Assembly: GCA_045576675.1 (NCBI GenBank) | Contig: JAZNGX010000159.1 | Span: 1 to 10,174, forward strand | Direction of reading: 5' to 3' | Origin: JAZNGX01 sp045576675 | Lineage (GTDB): Bacteria > Bacillota > Clostridia > Monoglobales > Firm-18 | Length of the DNA: 10,174 nucleotides | In this document: piece after piece, positions 1 to 6,980 of the stretch | Numbering within the stretch: position 1 is the stretch's first letter | Layout: every line of letters begins with the position of its first letter | Notes under the pieces: model-generated | Told to the model about the DNA's origin: nothing | What the model saw: the letters and a program-made list of their open reading frames with translations, nothing else | Database searches by the model: none | Program-made: the position numbers and the translations under genes

Positions 1-935
1 GGGAAGCATTTTGCGATGCATTCCTTCATTAGCTTGCATTTTTCACCTGTTTTTTTACTGCATTTTGCAATATGCTCGTCCAAGTCATACTGCTTTATAA
101 ATTCGCTTATTATCATCTGTGAAATAACGTTTGTATGTACGTCACTTACCTGCTTACATACAACACATTTTTCGATAAGCTCTTTGTCTGCACATAAGAA
201 TCCAACACGCAAACCGGGTGCGATTATTTTTGAGAATGAACCTGCATAAATAACAATGTTGTCAGTATCCATTGACTTGATTGTAGGAACAGGCTCACCT
301 GCAAATCTTAATTCACCGTAAGGATTGTCCTCTAAAATCATTACACTGTGTTTTTTTGCAACCTCTAAAATCTGCTTTCTTTTAGCCAGTGACATTGTTC
401 TGCCTGACGGATTCTGGAATGTGGGAATTGTATAAATCAATTTGATGTTTTTGTTTTGTGTAAGAATTTCATCAAGCTTGTCTATGTTCATTCCGTCTTC
501 ATCCATTGGTACGCCGTAAAGCTTTGCATTGTATGAACGGAAACAGTTTAATGCACCTACAAATGACGGAACCTCGCAGGCAACACCGTCACCCTCATTT
601 AAAAGTGCCTTTGATGTGAGCTCGATGCCCTGCTGACCGCCTGAAACAGTGATGACACTGTCATTTTCGTTACCTACGCCCTGCCTTGCCAGACGTTCCT
701 TTGTCTGCTCAATGAGCGGTGCATAGCCTTCTGTGATACCATACTGCAGTGCAGTAGTGCCCTGATTTAAAAATATATTTTTTGAGATTTCTGCAATTTC
801 TTTATTTGGATAAAGCTCCGGTGAAGGCATACCACCAGCAAATGAAATCATACCGGGGCGTGCAATCGCCTTAAAAGCGGCTCTTATTGCGGAACCCTGA
901 AGATCTTTAACTCTGTTTGAAAACTCTATATTCAT
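1..935 (-). CDS. PLP-dependent aminotransferase, class I/II fold (5' part; C-terminus beyond left edge)
   Basis: Fold-type I pyridoxal-phosphate enzyme that would transfer amino groups between an amino acid and a 2-oxo acid in the cytoplasm. The open frame covers 311 residues from the ATG at 935 and runs off the window without a stop. The family is usually near 390-400 residues, so about 85 C-terminal residues, including the substrate carboxylate-binding Arg, are missing here. Visible motifs are SFAGGMPSPE (31-40), LQYGITEGY (63-71), QNPSGRT with the PLP-contacting Asn (174-180), LEDNPYGELR with the cofactor Asp203 and Tyr206 (201-210), and SFSKIIAPGLRVGF, whose Lys236 is the Schiff-base lysine. 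The start is supported by AAGGAG (944-949, complement) eight bases upstream. The pattern resembles the 2-aminoadipate/aromatic/branched-chain group (LysN/ARO8-like, or the enzyme half of MocR proteins), but no GntR-type HTH precedes it. Substrate cannot be assigned. Confidence 0.93.
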   Translation of the reverse strand, partial: MNIEFSNRVKDLQGSAIRAAFKAIARPGMISFAGGMPSPELYPNKEIAEISKNIFLNQGTTALQYGITEGYAPLIEQTKERLARQGVGNENDSVITVSGGQQGIELTSKALLNEGDGVACEVPSFVGALNCFRSYNAKLYGVPMDEDGMNIDKLDEILTQNKNIKLIYTIPTFQNPSGRTMSLAKRKQILEVAKKHSVMILEDNPYGELRFAGEPVPTIKSMDTDNIVIYAGSFSKIIAPGLRVGFLCADKELIEKCVVCKQVSDVHTNVISQMIISEFIKQYDLDEHIAKCSKKTGEKCKLMKECIAKCF

Positions 936-969
936 ATTGATTACTCCTTTGCCAAATTTCTACAAATAT

Positions 970-998
970 ATTGTACCACAACAACCAACACTTGACAA
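970..998 (-). promoter_or_regulatory. Sigma-A-type promoter of the aminotransferase gene
   Basis: Read on the minus strand, TTGTCA (998-993) and TACAAT (975-970) are separated by exactly 17 bases, about 35 bases ahead of the ATG at 935. This predicts a short leader carrying only the ribosome site. Its -35 box overlaps that of the divergent gltX promoter by five base pairs. Confidence 0.75.
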
Positions 999-1020
999 GA
1001 ACAAATTTAAAATATATTAT
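992..1020 (+). promoter_or_regulatory. Sigma-A-type promoter of the gltX operon
   Basis: A consensus -35 TTGACA (992-997) and a -10 TATTAT (1015-1020) are separated by 17 bases. The predicted start near 1027 leaves a leader of about 40 bases before the gltX ATG at 1068. That is too short for a T-box riboswitch, which aminoacyl-tRNA synthetase genes of Firmicutes often carry. Confidence 0.8.
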
Positions 1021-1067
1021 ATATGTATGTAAATTTTTTATTAACTACTTTAAGGAGAGGATTTATA

Positions 1068-2513
1068 ATGGCAAAAGCAAGAACACGTTTTGCTCCAAGC
1101 CCTACAGGATATATGCATATCGGTAATTTGCGTACAGCTTTGTATGCGTATCTTCTTACAAAATCAATGGGCGGAGATTTTATTTTAAGAATTGAGGACA
1201 CTGACCAGGGCAGACTGGTTGAGGGTGCCACAGATGTTATATATAACACTTTAAAGGAAACAGGTCTTTTCTGGGATGAGGGTCCGGATATCGGTGGTAA
1301 TTACGGTCCGTATATCCAGAGTGAGCGTAAGGATTTATACAAAGAATATGCAATGAAGCTTGTTGAACAGGGTAAGGCTTATTATTGCTTCTGTGATAAG
1401 GACAGACTGGACAGAGTTCGTCACGAATGTGAGATTCAGAAGAAACCGCCGAAGTATGACAGACATTGCCTTTCACTTTCAAAAGAAGAAATTCAGGCTA
1501 AGCTTGATGCAGGCGAACCTTATGTTATAAGACAAAATATGCCGCAGTCAGGCACAACTTCTTTTGACGATGCAGTTTTTGGCAGAATTACTGTTGAAAA
1601 TATTACTCTTGACGATAACGTTCTTTTGAAATCTGATGGTATGCCAACCTACAACTTTGCAAATGTTATTGACGACCATCTTATGGGTATAACTCACGTA
1701 ATAAGAGGCAACGAATATCTGTCTTCAACACCTAAATACAATTTGCTATACGAAGCTTTTGGCTGGGAGATTCCACAGTATATTCACTGTTCGCCTGTTA
1801 TGCGTGACCATTCACACAAGCTTTCAAAGCGTGATGGTGATGCTTCTTATGAGGATTTTATCAAAAAAGGTTATCTTAAAGAGGCAGTAATAAATTATAT
1901 TGCTCTGCTTGGCTGGAGTCCACAGGGTGAACAGGAAAAGTTCACAATTGATGAGCTTGCAAAGGTGTTCTCAGTAGAGGGTATCAGCAAATCACCTGCT
2001 ATTTTTGACGAAGCAAAGCTTGCGTGGTTAAATGGTGAGTATATCAGGGATTTAACACCTGAACAGTTCCACGAAAAGGCAATGCCTTATTACGATGGAA
2101 TTATAACAAATCCTGCAATTGATACAAAGAAAATCAGCGTTCTTTTGCAGAAAAGAACTGAAAAGCTTTCGGACATTCCTGAGCAAATTGATTTCTTTGA
2201 AAAGCTTCCTGAATATGATAACGAGCTTTATGTTCATAAGAAAATGAAAACAAATGAAGAGAATTCAAAGACGGCTCTTGTTGCATTGAAGGAGCTCTTT
2301 GAAAATCAAACAGAATGGACATTTGATGCAATTCACGATGCTGCAATGGGTCTTGTTGAAAAGCTTGGCGTTAAAAACGGTCAGCTTTTGTATCCGTTAA
2401 GAGTTGCTCTTTCAGGAAAGGCATTTACACCGGGTGGCGGTGTGGAAATTGCAGAAATTCTTGGTAAGGAAGAAACCTTAAATAGAATTGATGCTGCTAT
2501 TGCAAAGCTATGA
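1068..2513 (+). CDS. gltX: Glutamyl-tRNA synthetase (class I)
   Basis: Charges tRNA(Glu) with glutamate using ATP. In organisms without GlnRS it also mischarges tRNA(Gln) for GatCAB. The 481-residue length is normal for bacterial GltX. Class I signatures are TRFAPSPTGYMHIGNLRTAL with the HIGH-type motif HIGN at 17-20, and KLSKR at 251-255 (KMSKS-type loop). RIEDTDQGR, GMPTYNFANVIDDHLMGITHVIRG and LGWSPQGE are also typical. Cys107, Cys109, Tyr130 and Cys134 sit where some GluRS bind zinc in the stem-contact region. I chose the ATG at 1068 because AAGGAGAGG (1052-1060) lies seven bases upstream and the protein then begins MAKARTRFAPSPTG. An in-frame ATG at 1023 would add 15 residues and lies at or before the predicted transcription start. 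It is the first gene of a three-gene operon, and its stop overlaps the next start. Discriminating versus non-discriminating type cannot be told by eye. Confidence 0.98.
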   Translation: MAKARTRFAPSPTGYMHIGNLRTALYAYLLTKSMGGDFILRIEDTDQGRLVEGATDVIYNTLKETGLFWDEGPDIGGNYGPYIQSERKDLYKEYAMKLVEQGKAYYCFCDKDRLDRVRHECEIQKKPPKYDRHCLSLSKEEIQAKLDAGEPYVIRQNMPQSGTTSFDDAVFGRITVENITLDDNVLLKSDGMPTYNFANVIDDHLMGITHVIRGNEYLSSTPKYNLLYEAFGWEIPQYIHCSPVMRDHSHKLSKRDGDASYEDFIKKGYLKEAVINYIALLGWSPQGEQEKFTIDELAKVFSVEGISKSPAIFDEAKLAWLNGEYIRDLTPEQFHEKAMPYYDGIITNPAIDTKKISVLLQKRTEKLSDIPEQIDFFEKLPEYDNELYVHKKMKTNEENSKTALVALKELFENQTEWTFDAIHDAAMGLVEKLGVKNGQLLYPLRVALSGKAFTPGGGVEIAEILGKEETLNRIDAAIAKL

Positions 2514-3400
2514 AAAACATCCCTGTAATTATTGATACTGACCCGGGCACAGACGATGCCGTAGCACTGCTTGTTGCGAGTGCATACGGACTTAAGGTTG
2601 ACACTGTTGTGTCGGTTTATGGCAATGTAAGTCACGAAAACACTCACAGAAACCTATGCAATCTCAATACAATGCTTGGAATAAATGCAAGGGTTTTAAA
2701 GGGTGCTTCCTTGCCGCTTGATGGCAACGGGTTTTCGGCTGAACACGTTCACGGTGCTAACGGAGTGGGCGGCGTAAGCTTGCCACAGGCAGAACAGGCA
2801 AAAGACAGCGATGATTTTGTAAAAGAGCTTTATGAGAAAATGAAAGAGCTTGGCAGGGTTGATTACATTGCTTTAGGACCGCTTACAAATCTTGCGACTG
2901 TTATAAAACGTTATCCTGATTGTATAAAATATATTGATACACTAACAATAATGGGTGCGGGGTTTGAAGTGTCAAATATCCCTCATAATGCTGAATTTAA
3001 TATCGGTTGTGACCCGACAGCTGCAAGGATTGTTTTTGAAAGTGGTATCAAAACAAAGCTGATTCCGCTTGATGTAACGCATAAAATTGCATTGTCTGCC
3101 AAAGAAATAAGCTATATAACAGATGATGCTGTTTGCGGCATAAAGGGGAAAATGGCGGATATTATGAGATATAATTACAAAACTGCAGTTGCAAAGGGTG
3201 ATGAGGGAGCATTGGTCCACGATGCAACGGCGGTTATTGCATATCGTTATCCCGAAAGGTTCACAGGGATAAGTGCTTGCATCAGTGTGGATGCTTACGG
3301 TGCAACAACGTATAACAAAAACGGAAACGTTACTGTGTATCTTGATGCAGACAGACAATTTGTTGTTGAACAATTAAAAATATGTTATGGAGAAATATAG
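2510..3400 (+). CDS. Nucleoside hydrolase (inosine/uridine-preferring family)
   Basis: Cytoplasmic N-ribohydrolase of the IU-NH superfamily that cleaves ribonucleosides to free base and ribose for salvage. The 296 residues are slightly shorter than the usual 310-330. The N-terminal calcium/ribose-binding signature DTDPGTDDA occupies residues 9-17, with Asp11, Asp15 and Asp16 as expected metal and catalytic residues. YIALGPLTNLATV follows mid-protein, then NAEFNIGCDPTAA with the ribose-contacting Glu162-Phe163-Asn164. GALVHDATAV supplies His237 and the fourth metal ligand Asp238. The start ATG overlaps the gltX stop as ATGA, and I see no good ribosome site before it, which suggests translational coupling to gltX. 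Base preference (purine, pyrimidine or nicotinamide riboside) is not decided by these motifs. Confidence 0.93.
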   Translation: MKNIPVIIDTDPGTDDAVALLVASAYGLKVDTVVSVYGNVSHENTHRNLCNLNTMLGINARVLKGASLPLDGNGFSAEHVHGANGVGGVSLPQAEQAKDSDDFVKELYEKMKELGRVDYIALGPLTNLATVIKRYPDCIKYIDTLTIMGAGFEVSNIPHNAEFNIGCDPTAARIVFESGIKTKLIPLDVTHKIALSAKEISYITDDAVCGIKGKMADIMRYNYKTAVAKGDEGALVHDATAVIAYRYPERFTGISACISVDAYGATTYNKNGNVTVYLDADRQFVVEQLKICYGEI

Positions 3401-5284
3401 ATGCTTTTAAACTGTTCTAATATAACAAAATCATATGGAACAGATACTGTTATTATGCCGTCGTCTTTCGGTGTTTATGAGAATGATAAGGTGGGCATTG
3501 TCGGTGCCAACGGTGCCGGCAAAACCACCCTTTTTAAAATTCTGACAGATGAATTATCGCCAGATGGCGGAGCAGTGTACAAGTCCAATGATTTAAAAAT
3601 TAAATATCTTGAGCAGCACGTTGGCTACAATTCTGACAAAACTGTTATGCAGGAAATTGAAGAAGCCTTTGCAGAGGTTATGGCGGTGGAAAACGAGCTT
3701 AACAGGGTTACAGAGCTGATGCAAAGCAGTGCCGATGAGAATGTTATTATACTGCATCACAGCTTATCTGAAAAATTTGAAACGATGGGCGGCTTTACTT
3801 ATAAAAGCAGAGCAAGGTCTGCACTTATGGGGCTTGGATTTACTGATGTTGATTTTACCAAGTCGTTTTCGACATTAAGCGGCGGTCAGAAAACAAGAGT
3901 AATGCTGTGCAAAATTTTGTTGAGCGGTGCTGATTTACTGCTGTTAGACGAGCCCACAAACCATCTTGACCTTGACAGTGTTGTGTGGCTTGAGGGCTTT
4001 CTTGCAGATTACAACGGTGCTTTTATGGTGATTTCTCACGACAGATATTTTCTTGATAAAATTACTAACAAAACCTTTGATATGGATAACGGAAAGGTTA
4101 CCTGCTATAACGGAAACTATTCAAAGTATCTTGTGTTAAAGGAAGAGGCTGAAAAAACTGCTGAGAGAAAATATGAAAATCAGATGGATGAAATCCATAA
4201 GCTTGAAGGGATAATCAAACAGCAAAAGCAGTGGAACAGAGAACGCAATATAAAAACTGCCGAAAGCAAACAAAAGGCTATCGACAGAATCAAAGCACAG
4301 CTTGAAACACCTCAGGCTATGCAGGAAAGTATAAGATTTTTGTTTAATACTGCTGAAAGCTGCGGTAACGAAATTCTGGACTGCAAAAACCTGAAAATGG
4401 GATTTGGTGACAAAATTTTGTTTGAAAACGGGAATATGTTTATTAAAAAGCAGGAAAAAGTGTTCTTGACAGGTGGAAACGGATGCGGAAAAACCACTTT
4501 TATAAAAATTATTAATGGTGAGCTTGCTGCACTTGATGGTGAGTTTAAGCTTGGTGCAAACGTCAGAATAGGTTACTATGACCAGACACAGGAGTGCCTT
4601 CAGCTACACAAAACACCCTTTGACCAGATAAGTGACGATTATCCGAAGATGACCAATACTGAAGTACGTAACGCACTGGCGGCATTTTTGTTTAAGGGTG
4701 ACGACGTTTTTAAACAGATAAGTGAATTAAGTGGTGGTGAACGTGCAAGGGTTGCACTTTTAAAGCTGCTTTTAAGCGGTGCTAATTTTCTTGTACTTGA
4801 CGAGCCTACAAACCACCTTGACATACGTTCGCGTGAAGCATTGGAAAAGGCTCTTGATGATTATGACGGAACTGTCCTTGCGGTGTCGCATGACAGATAT
4901 TTTATAGAAAAGCTTGCAACTAAAATTTATCATATGGAAAACTGCGGCATAAAGGAATACAACGGAGGCTATGCATACTTTTGTGAAAAGCACAAGGAAG
5001 CCTCGGCTGATATACAAAAACCAAAAAAGAATGAAGATGCTGCATTGTCATATAAGGAACAAAAACGTATTGAAGCAGAAAAACGAAAGGCTGAAAATCA
5101 GCTTAAAAAAACAGAGGAAGAAATCGGGCAGACCGAGGCTGAAATTGATGCTTTGAATGAACAGCTTTTGTTGCCTGAAATTGCCACTGATTACGTTAAG
5201 GCGACCAAGCTTACAGAGGAGATTGACAGACTTTCTGTTAAACTTGACGAATTATATGTGCTTTGGGAACAGCTTTCACAGTGA
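3401..5284 (+). CDS. ABC-F family ATP-binding protein (ribosome-associated type)
   Basis: Soluble tandem ABC ATPase without membrane segments. ABC-F members bind near the ribosomal E site and modulate translation or protect ribosomes. ABC domain 1 has Walker A GANGAGKT (35-42), signature LSGGQ (159-163) and Walker B LLLDEPTNHLD with Asp183-Glu184. The charged linker (about 240-325) contains the stretch QKQWNRERNIKTAESKQKAI, typical of the inter-domain tRNA-contacting helices. ABC domain 2 has GGNGCGKT (358-365), LSGGE (443-447) and LVLDEPTNHLD from Asp467. Residues about 540-627 form a Lys/Glu-rich coiled coil like the C-terminal extension of YdiF/Uup-type proteins. The 627-residue length fits that group. 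The ATG directly follows the stop of the nucleoside hydrolase, with GGAG at 3389-3392. A housekeeping role is more likely than antibiotic resistance given the operon context, but the two cannot be separated by motif. Confidence 0.95.
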   Translation: MLLNCSNITKSYGTDTVIMPSSFGVYENDKVGIVGANGAGKTTLFKILTDELSPDGGAVYKSNDLKIKYLEQHVGYNSDKTVMQEIEEAFAEVMAVENELNRVTELMQSSADENVIILHHSLSEKFETMGGFTYKSRARSALMGLGFTDVDFTKSFSTLSGGQKTRVMLCKILLSGADLLLLDEPTNHLDLDSVVWLEGFLADYNGAFMVISHDRYFLDKITNKTFDMDNGKVTCYNGNYSKYLVLKEEAEKTAERKYENQMDEIHKLEGIIKQQKQWNRERNIKTAESKQKAIDRIKAQLETPQAMQESIRFLFNTAESCGNEILDCKNLKMGFGDKILFENGNMFIKKQEKVFLTGGNGCGKTTFIKIINGELAALDGEFKLGANVRIGYYDQTQECLQLHKTPFDQISDDYPKMTNTEVRNALAAFLFKGDDVFKQISELSGGERARVALLKLLLSGANFLVLDEPTNHLDIRSREALEKALDDYDGTVLAVSHDRYFIEKLATKIYHMENCGIKEYNGGYAYFCEKHKEASADIQKPKKNEDAALSYKEQKRIEAEKRKAENQLKKTEEEIGQTEAEIDALNEQLLLPEIATDYVKATKLTEEIDRLSVKLDELYVLWEQLSQ

Positions 5285-5368
5285 TTTTGCAAAAAATAAA
5301 AATGGTTTTTGCAAAAATATTGACAGTATAGCGTAAATATGGTATCATTTATTATAATTTTTGCAAAA
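5285..5368. promoter_or_regulatory. Three palindromic TTTTGCAAAA boxes (putative operators)
   Basis: The perfect 10-bp palindrome TTTTGCAAAA occurs at 5285-5294, 5307-5316 and 5359-5368. Centres are 22 and 52 bp apart, close to two and five helical turns, so the boxes would face one side of the helix. Box 2 ends just upstream of the -35 and box 3 lies just after the predicted start of transcription, an arrangement expected for repression. Boxes 1 and 2 can also fold into an 11-bp RNA hairpin, but no T-run follows, so I do not call it a terminator. The regulator is unknown. Box 3 in context (AATTTTTGCAAAATT) differs from the CodY box only in its three central bases; the other two boxes fit CodY poorly. 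Confidence 0.55.
5320..5348 (+). promoter_or_regulatory. Sigma-A-type promoter of citrate synthase
   Basis: Consensus -35 TTGACA (5320-5325) and -10 TATCAT (5343-5348) with a 17-base spacer. The start of transcription would be near 5355, giving a leader of about 45 bases that contains the third TTTTGCAAAA box. It lets citrate synthase be expressed independently of the upstream operon. Confidence 0.75.
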
Positions 5369-5400
5369 TTTTTAATTCCGTTTTTAAAGTTGGTGTGAAT

Positions 5401-6750
5401 ATGATTAACAAAGAAAATATAATGAACGAGTACGTGGATTTGTCACATAAGCACGTTGGTATTGACCCTAATTATTACCAGACCTATGACGTAAAGCGTG
5501 GTTTGCGTAATAAAAACGGCACTGGCGTGTTGGTGGGGCTGACTTCAATAGGTAGTGTTCATGGCTATATTATAGATGAAAATGAAAAGGTAGACGTTGA
5601 GGGTATTTTAAGATATCGCGGCGTTAACGTTAACGATATTGTAAACGCCTGCGTTGCAGAGGATAGATTCGGGTTTGAGGAAACTGCGTTTTTGCTGCTT
5701 TTTGGTTGTCTTCCCACTAAAGAACAGCTTGATGATTTTTGCGAGCTTTTAAGTGAAACGAGAAGATTGCCTGATAATTTTACTGAGGATTCTATATTGA
5801 AATTTCCCAGCAAGGATATTATGAATAAGCTTGCACGTTCTGTGCTAACGCTTTATTCGGAGGATGAAAAGGCAGACGATACAACGCTTACTAATGTTTT
5901 AAGACAGTCAATTGAGCTTATTGCAAGATTTCCTGTTATTGTTGCACAGGCTTATCAGGCAAAAAAGCACTATTTTGATGGCGAAAGCCTGTATCTTCAT
6001 CAGTGCGTTCCTGAATATTCAACTGCAGAAAACTTTTTGCATATGCTAAGACCTGACAATAAATTTACCGAGCAGGAGGCAAAACTGCTTGACTTATGCC
6101 TGATACTTCACGCAGAACACGGCGGAGGTAACAACTCGGCATTTACAACTCACGTTGTATCATCAAGCGGAACTGATACATATTCTGCAATAGCTGCGGC
6201 AGTTTGCTCGCTTAAGGGTCCTAAACATGGTGGTGCAAACAGCAAGGTTATGGGTATGATGAAGGAAATAATGGATAATGTTAAGGACTGGGCAGACCGT
6301 GACGAGGTTGCGGCATACTTAAAACGCATTCTTAACAAAGATGCATTTGACCATTCAGGTCTTATCTATGGAATGGGTCACGCAGTTTACACGTTGTCAG
6401 ACCCGCGTGCTGTGCTTCTTAAGAGAAGTGCAAAGGAGCTTGCTGAAACAAAGGGTATGATGAAGGAGTTTAATCTGTACTCTCTTATTGAAGAGCTTAC
6501 GCCTGATTTGTTCCACGAGCATAAGAATAACAACAGACCTATTGCACCGAATGTTGATTTTTACAGTGGCTTTGTTTATTCAATGCTTAACATTTCGCCT
6601 GAGCTTTACACACCGCTTTTTGCGATGTCACGAATAGTTGGCTGGTGTGCTCATCATATTGAAGAAATCGGCTACGGCGGTAAAATTATGCGTCCTGCAT
6701 ACAAAAGTGTTGCACATAAGCACGGCTATGTGCCGGTTAACGAAAGATAA
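5401..6750 (+). CDS. Citrate synthase (citrate/2-methylcitrate synthase family)
   Basis: Condenses acetyl-CoA with oxaloacetate to citrate, the entry step toward 2-oxoglutarate and glutamate. Residues from the ATG at 5401 number 449. Family landmarks are ILRYRGVNVNDIV near the N-terminus, LHAEHGGGNNSAFTTHVVSS with His240, GPKHGGANSKVM with catalytic His276, GMGHAVYTLSDPRA with oxaloacetate-binding His327, and NVDFYSGFVY with catalytic Asp386. All three catalytic-triad positions are present. A region of about 35 residues before the core resembles the extended N-terminus of the clostridial form. Start choice: AAAGTTGGTG (5386-5395) matches eight of ten anti-SD positions five bases before this ATG. 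A GTG at 5395 and an ATG at 5422 are in-frame alternatives. Aconitase and isocitrate dehydrogenase are not adjacent. A 2-methylcitrate role cannot be excluded, but no propionate genes are nearby. Confidence 0.96.
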   Translation: MINKENIMNEYVDLSHKHVGIDPNYYQTYDVKRGLRNKNGTGVLVGLTSIGSVHGYIIDENEKVDVEGILRYRGVNVNDIVNACVAEDRFGFEETAFLLLFGCLPTKEQLDDFCELLSETRRLPDNFTEDSILKFPSKDIMNKLARSVLTLYSEDEKADDTTLTNVLRQSIELIARFPVIVAQAYQAKKHYFDGESLYLHQCVPEYSTAENFLHMLRPDNKFTEQEAKLLDLCLILHAEHGGGNNSAFTTHVVSSSGTDTYSAIAAAVCSLKGPKHGGANSKVMGMMKEIMDNVKDWADRDEVAAYLKRILNKDAFDHSGLIYGMGHAVYTLSDPRAVLLKRSAKELAETKGMMKEFNLYSLIEELTPDLFHEHKNNNRPIAPNVDFYSGFVYSMLNISPELYTPLFAMSRIVGWCAHHIEEIGYGGKIMRPAYKSVAHKHGYVPVNER

Positions 6751-6761
6751 ATATATTATTG

Positions 6762-6802
6762 AAATGCATATTTTACAATAGTAAGGTATGCATTTTTGTT
6801 TT
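6762..6802 (+). terminator. Rho-independent terminator after citrate synthase
   Basis: A 15-bp stem (6762-6776 with 6781-6795, two G-U pairs inside) closes an AATA loop and is followed by a T-rich tract (TTTTTGTTTT, 6793-6802). It begins 11 bases after the citrate synthase stop. Confidence 0.85.
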
Positions 6803-6980
6803 GCGTATAAATATATGTATAAAAATCCTTTGTGAAATATTACTATATTGAATATATAATATTGTGCAATTTTTTGATAAAAATCACTAGGAATTTCGCC
6901 TCTTTTGTGGAATAATAAAATTAAGTAGATTTTTTGACATCAGAGAATACTACAATATAGTAAACAGGAGGCTATGATTT
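6803..6980. other. AT-rich intergenic region upstream of the EF-G-like gene
   Basis: No reading frame or RNA gene was recognised. It holds an almost perfect AT-only palindrome at 6836-6863 (arms AATATTA/TAATATT and TATATT/AATATA, one bulged C and one central G), which contains a TATAAT at 6855-6860. The best -35 partner for that TATAAT is a poor TTGTGA (6830-6835) at 19 bases. The region ends with the AGGAGG ribosome site at 6966-6971. Confidence 0.4.
6934..6961 (+). promoter_or_regulatory. Candidate promoter of the EF-G-like gene
   Basis: TTGACA (6934-6939) and TATAGT (6956-6961) are spaced by 16 bases. The weakness is that the predicted start near 6968 falls inside the AGGAGG ribosome site, so a functional leader would be nearly absent. 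The true promoter may be further upstream, for example around TATAAT at 6855-6860. Confidence 0.35.

Noticed and set aside
16..249. 77-residue plus-strand frame with hydrophobic start
   Set aside because: It lies antisense within the aminotransferase frame, whose motifs and active-site Lys236 are unmistakable, and it has no ribosome site.
1023..1067. Upstream ATG extending GltX by 15 residues
   Set aside because: It lies at or before the predicted transcription start, has no ribosome site, and the added residues are not part of the conserved GltX N-terminus.
2972..3373. 133-residue minus-strand frame
   Set aside because: It is a shadow of the nucleoside hydrolase, with no ribosome site or recognisable family.
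3401..5284. ABC-F protein as an antibiotic-resistance determinant
   Set aside because: The motifs are common to the whole family, and the gene sits in a housekeeping operon with no mobile-element signs. No evidence for resistance.
5285..5316. Terminator after the ABC-F gene
   Set aside because: The 11-bp A/T-rich hairpin lacks a following T-run and is better explained by two operator-like palindromes.
5395..5400. GTG start two codons upstream for citrate synthase
   Set aside because: The SD-like AAAGTTGGTG runs into this GTG, so it cannot serve it; spacing fits the ATG at 5401 better. Low-impact ambiguity.
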